64,000 bases of DNA, taken from the NCBI RefSeq assembly GCF_900456975.1, contig NZ_UGYM01000002.1, positions 2,108,001 to 2,172,000 of the forward strand, read 5' to 3'. Numbering within the stretch: position 1 is the stretch's first letter; each line of letters starts with the position of its first letter. The stretch comes from Shewanella baltica (GTDB lineage: Bacteria > Pseudomonadota > Gammaproteobacteria > Enterobacterales > Shewanellaceae). This document shows, in pieces, positions 40,429-50,003 of the stretch. The notes below the pieces were generated by a model. That model made no database searches. It was not told the DNA's origin and worked only from the letters and a program-made list of their open reading frames with translations. Position numbers and translations under genes: made by a program.

Positions 40429-40485
40429 ATGAAAATGTCTAGGACAGAAAGTCCGTTTGTTACTGATCTACTGACAACTTGTTAA
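40429..40485 (+). pseudogene. Possible N-terminal remnant of an integron integrase
   Basis: The short frame MKMSRTESPFVTDLLTTC recalls the SPF-(L/V)-x-x-(I/L) start of integron integrases, then stops next to an attC-like core (ACTTGTTAAC). Position, orientation (away from the cassettes) and the SOS-like box fit. The sequence is too short to prove identity. Confidence 0.25.
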
Positions 40486-40597
40486 CTCGTTTTGGGGCAT
40501 AAGCTATTTAGAACAGACTGCCATATTGATAACTTAAGATTGGCATTGTTGTATCCACTGTTCGTCGTTGCATTCGTATATTTTATTGTGACCCAGG

Positions 40598-40641
40598 GAT
40601 GAACGGATCGACCGCAGTTCATTACCCTAGCCAGAAGTAGG
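40598..40641 (+). pseudogene. Short remnant of a group II intron maturase tail
   Basis: The frame starting GATGAACGGATCG reads NGSTAVHYPSQK then stops. This matches the C-terminus DGWIAVHYPNQKTG of the maturase at 37058. The surrounding DNA (GGATCG, GCAGTTCATTAC, CCAGAAG) also follows the intron. It is a third trace of the same intron family in the island. Confidence 0.55.
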
Positions 40642-41521
40642 TTCGGTATCTAAGGTCTAATACCCGCATGCCTTGACAAGCAAAAACGTTATAGATGGTA
40701 ATGTTATCAGTCATATCACCAACCTTCCCCTCTTTTGTGGACAACAAATAGAGTACGCTTCAGACATTTGCCCCTTTCTCAACTCTCGCGTTAATCCGCC
40801 AAGCGCGTCTTGCCAATCGAGGTTCAGCATGCGTTTATCTGGCCAAACAAACATGCATTTCCAAATCGCGACATCATGGGCAACTTTCGAATGGGTTATG
40901 CGTAATTAAAAACAATAAACTTGCCTTTTTTCACGGTTTGCTAAAAAAATTCTCCATTTCCTCAAAAATATTTTTTTGCTGACAAATTTAAGGTTAATTC
41001 GTCGTTTATATCATTGTTATGTAGTAACAAATTTTAATGTGGATTAATCGGCTTACCCTTAAGTTAGCGATGTTCACATCGTCATTTTGTAAAGATAGAT
41101 TTACAGCTTAAATGCGCTTATGCAGAGCATATTTTAAAAATTAATGCTTTAAAAACAATGATTTTTAAAAATCATAGTGAATGCATTTTTTGAATGTGAT
41201 GCGTTTTTAAAATACGCTTTCAAGCTAAAAGAATTGAAATAAAACAGCGAGGTATCAATGTCGATTGGGGGCATCGAAGCGTGTTAAACGCCTGCATGTT
41301 ATTTTAAAATGAATTGTGCTTTGCGCGAAAATTCACAAGTTTTTGTGGATTTTCGAAAATTGAATATGCTGCTCGCGTGTTAACAAACACACGTGAGCGC
41401 TTTCCCCGTGTCGGGAAAGACGTTTGCCTTATCCATAGGGGTAACCTTTAATTTTAGCAGAGATTAATTTTTCCGCTGCAAATTAACGGTTAGCACTCTG
41501 AAATGTAGCAAGAGGTGTAAC
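40642..41521. other. Non-coding region before tnsA
   Basis: Very AT-rich, with no plausible gene. It should contain the tnsA promoter and, if the element were of classic Tn7 layout, an end with transposase-binding sites. I looked for copies of the GCCAC...TGAGATTT motif and found none. A palindromic stretch AAAATTCACAAG...TTGTGGATTTT occurs at about 41328-41352 and GTGTTAACAAACACAC at about 41377-41392. Confidence 0.45.
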
Positions 41522-42142
41522 GTGAGTAACAAGTATAAAGCGAATAAATCACGCGGCAGGCATGTATATCAATATTTTTCGCAGAAGAATCAAGCCCCGC
41601 TGAAGGTCGAATCATTCCTTGAATTGTGTGTTGCGGCGCAGATGGAGTGTGAACCGAATATCGTTGCCTATGCTGCGCAGCCTGAAAGCCTGCATCTCCA
41701 TGACAGTATTACCCTTAAGACCATTCGATATACACCTGATTTTCTTATTAAATATGCTAACGGCACTGCAGCATTTATTGAAGTCCATCATTCAAGTCAT
41801 ATCACGAAAGACTTCCAGTCGCGATTAGCGCTATTCAATGAATACTCACTTAAGACGGCTAATGTCCCTATCGTCCTCGTTGATGAGCGTCAGTTAACGC
41901 CCATGATTTATACCAACCTCCAGTTAATCGCTAATCGGCGTTCTGCACGGTTATCATGTACGCTCAACCATGCAGACCTACCTGAATTGTTGACATTTGA
42001 GGCGTTAGTCGATTGGCTCAATCCTAGAAGCCAAACGTCCGTGGGTGATGCATATCATTTAGTCGGAGCCGGTTTTTACCAATTCGACAAATCACAGTTG
42101 CTACTGGCAAGCACAACCCTGAATAAGGTGATGCTATCGTGA
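41522..42142 (+). CDS. tnsA: TnsA-like transposon endonuclease
   Basis: In Tn7-like elements TnsA cuts the 5' ends of the element. The 206-residue product resembles the N-terminal nuclease domain: LELCVAAQMECEPNIVAYAAQPESL (Glu), then RYTPDFLIKYANGTAAFIEVHHSSH, where the PD and E-x-H positions stand for the usual E...D...QxK core. Note that the usual lysine is a histidine here (IEVHHS), and activity should be checked. It starts at GTG 41522 after AGAGG. Its stop codon overlaps the tnsB start (TGATG). Confidence 0.75.
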   Translation: MSNKYKANKSRGRHVYQYFSQKNQAPLKVESFLELCVAAQMECEPNIVAYAAQPESLHLHDSITLKTIRYTPDFLIKYANGTAAFIEVHHSSHITKDFQSRLALFNEYSLKTANVPIVLVDERQLTPMIYTNLQLIANRRSARLSCTLNHADLPELLTFEALVDWLNPRSQTSVGDAYHLVGAGFYQFDKSQLLLASTTLNKVMLS

Positions 42143-43330
42143 TGTTTGCTCAAGCGCGTGACCATCAATTCCACAATAGCAACGGCGACATCATGACAGT
42201 CTTGTTTGCAGATGACGTGTCGATTTTGCTCGAAGTGGATGATGATGAAAAAACGCGAGAGTTCTTAGCGCTAGATGTATTTAGCACAAAACTGCATGAA
42301 AAAACCCTTTTTCCCAAACCGGTCGAAAAAACGCGTCTCATTTTGTCCCCAGTACAGCAAGCGACTCGGGATTCGCGGATTGTTTATATTCATACGCTGC
42401 GCGACCTGCTGCAGAACGACGAAACCCTAAAGCCGACGACGTCCACTACCTATCAGAAAATGATTGAAGTTGTTGAGGAGAATTACCCTGCACTCAGAGG
42501 GGCTGAACATCCCAAGAAAACAACGATTAACCGTTACTGGAAGACTTGGATAAGCTCACGTTTCAATGATGACAGTTTAATCTGTAAATCACGTTCACAT
42601 ACCCCCCGTATCGGTGAGGAGTCTAACGCGTTAATCGACACGTATTTAAGCACGACTTACCAAGATAGTCGCCATAAAGTGGCTACGGGTCATTATGCTT
42701 GTTACAAACAAGATGCGCTGAAAGCACGTGAAACAAATCCCAATATTATCGTTGCAAGCAAACGAACGTTTTCGCGCAGAATTGAAGCGAGACAGTCGAT
42801 TTGTGACAAATTAGATGATCCAAAAACTCCCCACGCTGAACGTCAGCAGCTCTCACTTAACCTGATTAAACGGATAAAACTGCATTACCCATTGCAGCGT
42901 GTTGAACTCGATTGTTTGCACACAAATATCCGTGTTATTGACGATGTCACGGGGGAGTTAACTGAGCCTGTGGTCATCTATTATGCACTTGATTGTTATA
43001 CGCGTGCACCGCTAAGTATGGTTTTTGATTATGGCAAAGGAGAAGCGACGGAGGTTGTTTTACAGTTGATCCAAAATACCTATTTGCGTGACGACAATCT
43101 CCCCTTTTGCGGTAAGACAGATACGTTCATCATGGATAATGGCCCTGCATTTAACAACAAGTTAATTAAGAGTCTATGTGAACAGCTGGGGAGCAATATC
43201 GTTTATACCCCTTCGAATACACCGTCAGCGAAACCCTTTGTAGAATCGCACTTTAGAGTGTTTAGGCAAAAATTTGAATCGATGGTGGTGACGGATTCAG
43301 CCGGCAACCGCACTGTTGGTTTAAATACCT

Positions 43331-44635
43331 TGTCTCGTCCTGAAATAAGTTGACACTTATTTCTACCTAAAACGCCTGATGAACCTCATCGGGCGTTTTA
43401 TATTTTAAGGCCAAATGTGGCCGTCGTTGATTATATATGGCGACCGCTTCTGCCACCATCTGTCGCGCCTCCTGCAGCGTTGCTGGCTTATGTGTTAAAA
43501 ACTCCTGCTTCAATATGCCATTTACGCGTTCTGCTAATGCATTTTGATAGCAGTCATATCCGTCTGTCATTGAGCATGTCACACCATGATGTGTGTGAAC
43601 CGCTTGATAAGCGTTTGAGCAGTATTGTATTCCTCGATCTGAGTGGTGTATCAGCGGTTTATCTTTGTCTTGCCGCTGCCTCAGTGCCTGTTTGTACGCT
43701 GTTAGCACACCATCTGTTTTGAGATTATCATCAACATGATAGCCCACGATTTTTCGTGACCAGGCATCGGTCACCAGGCTTAAGTAGGCTTCATTATTTT
43801 GCAGTGGCAGATAGGTAATATCAGCCACCCAGACTTGCTCTGAGCGAGTGATGTCCACTTGTTGCTCACTGGGCTTAAGCAAGTTGGGATGACACCTAAA
43901 TCGATGATGACTGTGAGTCGTTTTGTGGTACGCCCGTTTAGGTGCGACCAACAAACGATGCGCTCTGAGGCTGCTAAATAACCGGTCTCGCCCAATCACT
44001 ATTTGATGTGATTTATTCAGTAAATACTGCAACTTGCGTGTACCTATTCGTGGTTGAAATAACCGTTCATATTGCACCGTTTGCAACACGTGTTGCTCCC
44101 TCTGCTCTGATACTTTTTGCCGCTGACATTGCTGATAATACGCCTGACGGCTAATCCCGAGGTAGCGACAGCATTGGGTGACGCGATAACCTATGGCCGT
44201 TTTTTCCTGGAGCGTTTCGCTCGTGGCTTTTTTACGACAGAAATCCCGTAGTCAGTTCTAAGTTTTTCGACAATGGCTTCGAAGAACGCGGCTTTCATGC
44301 GGGTATCTTCAAGTTCGGCTTCGAGTGCTTTTATCTTTTGCTCGGGAGTGAGTGTGGTGGGCTCAGTCATTAAATGTCCTCGCATTGATGTAGATGGTGT
44401 TCCTTGGGACCAATCCAGTTTTCCATGTTTGCGAAGCCAAACTAACACGGTGGAACAACCTTGAATACCGTACTTGTCTTGGGCCTGCTTATAAGTCAGC
44501 TCGCCTTTTTCCACTTGGTCGACAACGGCCAATTTAAAAGCGAGGGAATAATCACGTTGAGTTCGTTTAATTGTTGAAGTCATTACACTCTCCAAAATGA
44601 GTTTGAAAAGTGTCAACGCTATTTAGGACGGGTCA
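43331..44635 (-). mobile_element. IS3-family element inserted in tnsB
   Basis: This 1305-bp element has imperfect inverted repeats (TGTCTCGTCCTGAAATA at the left, the complement of TGACCCGTCCTAAATA at the right, then TTGACACTT in both). CCT is duplicated at 43328-43330 and 44636-44638. It codes for OrfA and OrfB on the minus strand. It is different in sequence from the IS3 element at 29767-32357. Confidence 0.92.
43367..44583 (-). CDS. IS3-family transposase OrfAB (frameshifted)
   Basis: OrfA (44583 to 44191, start MTSTIKRTQRDYSLAFK) has a helix-turn-helix (TYKQAQDKYGIQGCSTVLVWLRKHG) and a coiled coil. OrfB (43367 to about 44235) has HTH_21 and the DDE core: VWVADITYLPLQNNEAYLSLV (first D), LIHHSDRGIQYCS (second D), NALAERVNGILKQEF (E). 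A slippery A-AAA-AAG heptamer (complement of 44227-44233) lies in the right phase for a -1 shift. No damage is seen, so the element is probably functional. Confidence 0.9.
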
Positions 44636-45458
44636 CCTATCCGAAAAAAGGCACTAGAACAAAAATAAATCCACTTAAGAATACGCATATCACTGCCAGT
44701 ACGTTCACAAAGATAATCAATACCATGCTGACAGAATACGCTCACAAGACCCATTCAGGGTTAAATTGCTCACCGATATTCTGTTGGCAGCAATCTAGGG
44801 TGGTGCAATCTTATTATGATTACGATTCTATTAAGCACCACTTCCATGTCGCGACACAGGCGCATGAGCAGCAACTCGATTCAAGAGGTTTTGTCCGTGT
44901 ATTGAAACACCGCTTCACCAGTGTTGAACTGAAAAAAGTGCATACGTTACTCATGACCTATGGTCACAAAAACGTCAACCCCACCGTTCAGGTGTTTTAC
45001 AACCCCTATGATGCAAGCAGTGTCACTGTCAGCGTTGCGCTCCCGAACGAGACAGAAGCTAGGTCAATCGTTGCTTATAATTATGATGAAGAAATCAACT
45101 CGCGTTGGCCCGTTTCCTTTGCACAGTTAAATGGCAAAGTGCAGAAAGGACAACATATTTTCCAAACTGAAAAACATCAGGTTACCGGTCAATATGCCGT
45201 CACGATTGACCGTTTCATTCCCGCCAAAACAGTACGCAGTAAACGAAGTGGCAAACCGACAAGTTCGTTTGAAGACAATAATGCAAAAGAGCTTTCAATC
45301 GAGCAGCGCATTCAGAATGCCAATGCGACTGACTCATTAAAAGATATTAAGTGGCAAAACTCATTAGACAAGACTGAATTGGCTGACAAACAACGTGCAA
45401 GCCAACTGAATGAACCAGAACAAATTATTGATAACACGCAAAGGGACACTAAAGCCTT

Positions 45459-46409
45459 ATGGTAGTCAGCATACCTACACCTGTAGACACCTTTATTGTT
45501 AAACATACATTGGTTAAACACGCGCATGAACAAATTGGGCGAGTTCATCAAATGTGTCACCTTCCCAATAATAAAAAAGGCGTGCTCATTTATGGCAAAT
45601 CGGGCGAAGGAAAAACCTACATCGCTGAATGCTATGCCGCTCAGTTTCCTCCGGTGAAAGAAGTCGACCACATTCGTCTGCCGATATTCACTTACCGTTT
45701 TCAAGAAGCGAAAAGCAAAGTTGATGATATTTTGCGACTGTTGATAACGGAATTAGGCGTGCAGCCCCCCATAGGTAAAGTTGCCGCGGGTGAGTTAGAT
45801 AAGCAATTTCGATTTCTGATTAAAGCACGTGGTGTCGAGCTCATTATTCTTGATGAAATTCAACAGGTTTTTCCTGCTAAACAAGGAAAAATTGCATTAG
45901 ACATGTTGAAATACTTCTGCGCCCTACTCGACACGCTCACTTGTTCAATTGTCTTTATCGGTAGTGAGCGGGCCATGCGACTCCTGACCTTCGGCGAAGT
46001 GGATAAAACCGTCGACGACAACGAGCAACTCAGTCGCCGAATGCTGAGGTCAGTAAAACTGCATCGTATCTTACCGAGAACGCAAGAATGGGTTGATTGT
46101 ATCAACAGCTTTCTACAGCAAATCAGCGCTCCTCAAATTGGTATCGAGGATAAAGAGCTATTAGATAGACTTTACGTTGCCTATATGGAGCGTAGCTTCA
46201 GTACCCTTGATGGCTTATTCATGCGTGAAGATATGAGTCATATCAAAGACCGACACACACTGATGATGCGTTTAAAAGCGAACTTTTATATTTACAGCCA
46301 AAACGTCAATAATCCCTTTGATGAGTCTGAATATAGCTATAGGGCAATAGACGCTGCGGTCACACATGAATACCAGAAATTAAAGCGGGAGTTGAAAACG
46401 TGTCTTTAG
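45459..46409 (+). CDS. tnsC: TnsC-like AAA+ transposition regulator
   Basis: TnsC-type ATPases link the target selector (TniQ/TnsD) to TnsA and TnsB. The 316-residue product has Walker A IYGKSGEGKTY (near residue 46), Walker B VELIILDEIQQVF (near residue 131) and a sensor-1 region SIVFIGSERAM. At this length it is close to TniB/short TnsC proteins rather than the longer Tn7 TnsC. The ATG at 45459 overlaps the tnsB stop by 7 bases, and the stop overlaps tniQ by 10. Confidence 0.88.
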   Translation: MVVSIPTPVDTFIVKHTLVKHAHEQIGRVHQMCHLPNNKKGVLIYGKSGEGKTYIAECYAAQFPPVKEVDHIRLPIFTYRFQEAKSKVDDILRLLITELGVQPPIGKVAAGELDKQFRFLIKARGVELIILDEIQQVFPAKQGKIALDMLKYFCALLDTLTCSIVFIGSERAMRLLTFGEVDKTVDDNEQLSRRMLRSVKLHRILPRTQEWVDCINSFLQQISAPQIGIEDKELLDRLYVAYMERSFSTLDGLFMREDMSHIKDRHTLMMRLKANFYIYSQNVNNPFDESEYSYRAIDAAVTHEYQKLKRELKTCL

Positions 46410-46948
46410 CCTTTTCGCCACAGAGAAAACCTGATGAAGTTAACATCGGTTACCTTCTTCGTTTAGCGCGCGTTAATGGTTACGCAAGGATTGGGAGTAT
46501 GCTGTCGTCAGCTGAGCAAAATAACATTATTAAGCTTCAAATTACACCGGCTCTGAATGCTAAATTTGGCATACCAATAAGCCAAGGTGATGTGTTTTCT
46601 ACAATTATCAATCCGATGTTTAACCGCAACATTCAACTCAACCCTAAAGTGTGTATTCAGTGCTTGAATGAAGATGGCTACCTGTTAACGGAAGTGCAGA
46701 ATCCGTTTTGTCATGCCTGTTCCAAACACCAATCTGCACTGACGAGTCAATGCACCACGTGTTACGAAAGCCTTGCTTGGGATATTCCACTTATAAAAGG
46801 GCACTGTACTTCCCCTCGATGCGGATCTCAGTCTGCCGCGAAATCTCATTCTGAGTGGCCACGAACACATGTTCGTGGTCACACAGAATGAGAATCTCAG
46901 GCAGCCGTAATTGAACTTATTCAATCACTTGATGGTTTAACAAAATAA
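46400..46948 (+). pseudogene. tniQ: TniQ-like target selector stopped by an inserted palindrome
   Basis: The first 144 residues read as TniQ: NIGYLLRLARVNGYARIG at the N-terminus, then a zinc finger with VCIQCLNEDGY, CHACSKH, CTTCYESLAWD and HCTSPRCG. From 46832 a 69-bp palindromic insert adds 23 codons, including a TGA (46889-46891). Beyond it the same frame continues AAVIELIQSLDGLTK to a TAA at 46946. Without the insert the protein would be 159 residues, a short TniQ. ATCTCAG flanks the insert on both sides. Start is GTG 46400, inside the tnsC end. Confidence 0.7.
46825..46905. repeat. Two transposon-end-like sequences placed back to back
   Basis: The left arm (46825-46867, reading inward from ACGAACA) is an exact inverted copy of 26995-27037. 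The right arm (46870 onward, TGTTCGTGGTCACACAG) is a diverged version of the same sequence. Only CA separates the two ends. The arms pair over about 35 bases (CTCATTCTG, CCACGAACA and more), making a long palindrome. Confidence 0.8.
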
Positions 46949-47469
46949 CAACATTGCCATTCAAATTGAGATTTTTGAACATTTTTGCCACCTAAATTGA
47001 GATTTGTTTTTCATATTAAAATCAATGATTTGGCGGTAATGTTATGCATCATTCACCGCCAATCTGTTCATTTTCCACAAATCAAATATCAAGTCAACGC
47101 ATATCGGATTGCTTCAAGGTTTCTACTTACATATGTTGTAGGTGTGGTAAGTGAGCCGCCGACAATACAGGCGTATATTTAAAAATCTAAACGAATTGAA
47201 ATTTGCGCGAATAAAACGCCATGTTTTAAAACGTATCTGAGTGCGGAGGTCTGCTACATATATTTGGAACGGATATTGGGTGCAGGACGATATTACTTTA
47301 ATGAGTTAAGCGATGGGGATAATAAGTGGGATTTATATGAATGGCTTTCAGCTTAAAGCCCACATCATTACCGATGACGAATGCACGGTGGGTTTTAACC
47401 TTAGTGTCTATGCTTTAATTTAAATCGTAAGCATTTTATATATAGGTTTTAACAGGTAATATTGCTTCA
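46949..47469. other. Non-coding region with two more transposase-site-like motifs
   Basis: TGCCATTCAAATTGAGATTT (46955-46974) and TGCCACCTAAATTGAGATTT (46986-47005) are spaced 31 bases apart in the same orientation. They resemble the motifs in the palindrome and at 26995. The rest is AT-rich without a plausible gene. Confidence 0.6.
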
Positions 47470-48423
47470 TTATATGAGTGATAACTGCATCGGTTTTTGT
47501 TGCTGGCGTATTTGTAGTACATCTTCAAATTGGCAAAGTGCTAGACTGCCGGCACGCGCGACGCGAGGAGGGCGAAGTTTACCCATTTTTCTAAGTGCGT
47601 GAAGTAGCTCCATGGGTAAGCCTGTTAATGATACCGCTTTCTCTAGGGAGATAGCGTCATATTGCCGCTTGCTAAAGACGTCCTTTGCAAACCGTATAAA
47701 AGACGCCGGTTCGCACCAGATAGCACGTCGTAAATTGTGACCTTCGCCATATCCTAACTGCAGGCGGCCTTCTTTGAATCCTATGAGAATGTCATACATT
47801 TCAACATCATTATGCACCATGACCTCCGTGAGTGTTGATAAGCACACCATGCCAGGTTGGATGTCGTTACCGACTAACAGCTGGAAAATAGGTGCAACAT
47901 CAATTTGGCTATTATGGTGAAGTCTGCTTTTACGTGCATGTTTCACTAAATTAACGTGTTGAAGCAGCTGCAGTTCTTCTGGCCTCAGCTCAAGTAGCCG
48001 AGATGCTTTTCCAAATGGAAGCCATTGTTCTGTCACCGAAAGAGCAATGCCATCTGCGGGGGGAGCTGGGATAACAATATCTAACGTAGCGGCAGGCCAC
48101 GTGCTGGAAAGTGTTTCAAGGAACTGCACAATAGCTACACTGCGGATATTGTGAGGTAGTAAAGATGAGGTTGCCTGAAGTGTCTTTTGTACCCACTCTC
48201 GAAAAAATGCATTATCCGTTAATAACTGGTATCCCTTTTCGAGCATGTTTTCATAAAATGGCAGTGAAGCATAGGCGTTCGGTTTGAGCGCCATGATGTG
48301 CTCTTTTTCCAATACCAGTGCGGCATAGAGGCAATCTGACACTTGAGCCTCACTCAATGAACGCACATTTTCTGACGAGGGTTTCAGTTGTACCTTCCTC
48401 TTATACTCATATCTAGGATGCAA
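47470..48423 (-). CDS. Unknown protein with helix-turn-helix-like segments, in the transposon region
   Basis: I do not recognise this 317-residue protein. Two stretches look like winged-helix or excisionase-type DNA-binding units: GKASRLLELRPEELQLLQHVNLVKH (near residue 155) and LEKAVSLTGLPMELLHALRKMGKLRPP (near residue 255). This is reminiscent of the C-terminal parts of TnsD/TniQ selectors. It lies between inward-facing transposase-site-like motifs (46870-47005 and 48501-48609) and so may be the cargo or the target selector of a compact element. The start is uncertain (TTG 48423 after AGG, or a later codon). Confidence 0.6.
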   Translation of the reverse strand: MHPRYEYKRKVQLKPSSENVRSLSEAQVSDCLYAALVLEKEHIMALKPNAYASLPFYENMLEKGYQLLTDNAFFREWVQKTLQATSSLLPHNIRSVAIVQFLETLSSTWPAATLDIVIPAPPADGIALSVTEQWLPFGKASRLLELRPEELQLLQHVNLVKHARKSRLHHNSQIDVAPIFQLLVGNDIQPGMVCLSTLTEVMVHNDVEMYDILIGFKEGRLQLGYGEGHNLRRAIWCEPASFIRFAKDVFSKRQYDAISLEKAVSLTGLPMELLHALRKMGKLRPPRVARAGSLALCQFEDVLQIRQQQKPMQLSLI

Positions 48424-48500
48424 TCTAACCTATTGATGCTTATGCACCATTCAATCAGAAGTCTTCTATCGTAGATACGACTTAGGAGCTCTAATGTGTA

Positions 48501-48609
48501 GAAATCTCAACTCATGTGATATGGATACCGTTTTACTAAATCTCCATACCCTTGAATAACATGGTTATTATGTAGTGCCTGAGATTCTCAATCTGTGTGG
48601 CCGTAAACA
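48501..48609 (-). repeat. Transposon-end-like array, right side
   Basis: On the minus strand, from 48609 it reads TGTTTACGGCCACACAGATTG then AGAATCTCAGGC. This is a diverged copy of the end at 46870. A second motif, ATCACATGAGTTGAGATTTC, lies at 48520-48501. Both face left, toward the motifs at 46955 and 46986. Confidence 0.6.
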
Positions 48610-48632
48610 ATGAGCCATGGCTTAGGGCTTAG

Positions 48633-49928
48633 TTACTCTATGCCTTTTAAATGATCGATTGGTTTATTAAATGCACTTTCATGGCGTTCGATTTGGCTTG
48701 TGTGCAAATACTGCGATGTGGTGTCGATACTTTCATGTCCAGCGTCGGCTTGTACATGAGATAACGGTCTGCGGTTGATATTGATATCGTGCGTGATGCC
48801 TGTGTGGCGAATATTGTGGGCAGTGAGTTTACGCATCTGCGCACCGTCTTGTGCAAAGCCATCGGCCTCAATACTTTCTGCCGCCAGATTGATAATACTT
48901 TGAATTTCCTCGCGGACTTGACGAATGCCAAGATTGGCATTGAGGATACCAACATCTCGACCGCGGCCAGCGGCTTTGTGCCGTACAAACAAAGGATGGT
49001 TCTCGTTTGGCGCTGGATAATCTGTTAATCCTAAAAACTGACGATATTTAACTAAAGCATCGAGCAAAGCTTTGGAAATTGCCACGCTGCGCCTTTTACC
49101 GCCTTTACTCAATGGAATATGAAAACTCCAAATACCCGTTTGTTGATTGTGCTTAAACTGATCCATCACTGGTGAATAACCTGCACGTGCAGACACATCT
49201 GAGATGCGTAAATAGCAGCAATAAATCAATGAAATCAGAAATAAACTTCTTTGATGTAATTCTGGCGATGCTTCTGCCAGCGCGGTTACAGTTGCCATAA
49301 TGTATGACCACTGCAATTCAGTGAATGCGAGGCTGTTTTCCTCTTCATGACTCTGGCGCTGATATTGCCGATTGGCCGCGAACCGACTGTGATTCAGCCA
49401 GATCTGCGCAGGATTACGATCACAATATTCTTCGCTTGTCAGGTACGAGTAAAACGAAGACAAAATGGCCATTTTTGTTTTTAACGCATTGTCGCTTAAC
49501 GCATAAGGCTGGATTTGTCCGAGTTGTTTTTTACCGACAAATGGCCGCCATTGCGGGTTTGGAACCCGTTCATCATGCATTTTATCAAACTTGAACTGCG
49601 GCACATTAAAATAGCCAATCAGTGCTATGGGCGGCGCTTGGCAGTAATCAACGTAATGGCTCATGTCTTTGCGTGTGACTTCAATGGGCGACATTGAAAC
49701 CACATCAAAACACCAATGCAGAAACGTAGTGAGCTCGCTGCGATAGGCTTTATAGTTGTTTTCGTTGTGCTTTTGTTCAAACAACCAATCACTGGCGTGC
49801 TCGATCACTAAGCCCGCATCAGCCACCTTTTTCATGCTGATTTGAGTGATGTATTGGTTAACAACACTATTGCCAACTTGTATGAATTCAAATGAGTCAA
49901 ATAGCGGGATTACTGGAGGAAGTTGCAT
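48633..49928 (-). CDS. Tyrosine site-specific integrase
   Basis: The 431-residue recombinase has an N-terminal core-binding domain (about 30-200) and a catalytic domain with R in YLRISDVSARAGY, HNIRHTGITHD (H-x-x-R), HESIDTTSQYLHTS (H and the nucleophile tyrosine). The product is larger than phage integrases, in the range of integrases from genomic islands. It starts MQLPPVIPLFDS at 49928. It could have inserted the island, but attL and attR are not evident. The next gene on the same strand upstream is a small Cys-rich protein. Confidence 0.88.
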   Translation of the reverse strand: MQLPPVIPLFDSFEFIQVGNSVVNQYITQISMKKVADAGLVIEHASDWLFEQKHNENNYKAYRSELTTFLHWCFDVVSMSPIEVTRKDMSHYVDYCQAPPIALIGYFNVPQFKFDKMHDERVPNPQWRPFVGKKQLGQIQPYALSDNALKTKMAILSSFYSYLTSEEYCDRNPAQIWLNHSRFAANRQYQRQSHEEENSLAFTELQWSYIMATVTALAEASPELHQRSLFLISLIYCCYLRISDVSARAGYSPVMDQFKHNQQTGIWSFHIPLSKGGKRRSVAISKALLDALVKYRQFLGLTDYPAPNENHPLFVRHKAAGRGRDVGILNANLGIRQVREEIQSIINLAAESIEADGFAQDGAQMRKLTAHNIRHTGITHDININRRPLSHVQADAGHESIDTTSQYLHTSQIERHESAFNKPIDHLKGIE

Positions 49929-49977
49929 ATTACATCTGAATTATAAGGGTTTCTTATATGATAATACTTAAACGCAA

Positions 49978-50003
49978 ATGCCGATAACGTTATTTATCGG
50001 CAT
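49978..50003. terminator. Hairpin between integrase and small Cys-rich gene
   Basis: GCCGATAACG...TTATCGGC forms a stem with an AT-rich centre. It may end the small gene's transcript on the minus strand. An inverted near-copy lies at 27531-27556. Confidence 0.5.

Larger units (their letters stand above)
42142..45465 (+). pseudogene. tnsB: TnsB-like DDE transposase split by an IS3 element
   Basis: Joining 42142-43330 to 44639-45465 gives an unbroken frame of 671 residues across the junction (TVGLN-TYPKKGTRTK). The DDE core is VELDCLHTN (first Asp), DTFIMDNGPAF (second Asp) and SAKPFVESHFRVF (Glu). The N-terminus has helix-turn-helix DNA-binding segments and the C-terminus a Mu-type beta-barrel (GHKNVNPTVQVFYNPYDASS) and a polar tail that would contact TnsC. 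Without the IS the gene would be whole, so the disruption is young. As it stands the product ends in the IS. Confidence 0.88.

Noticed and set aside
40642..41521. Classic Tn7 right end upstream of tnsA
   Set aside because: No copies of the GCCAC...TGAGATTT motif could be found there. The motifs lie downstream of tniQ and at 26995 instead.
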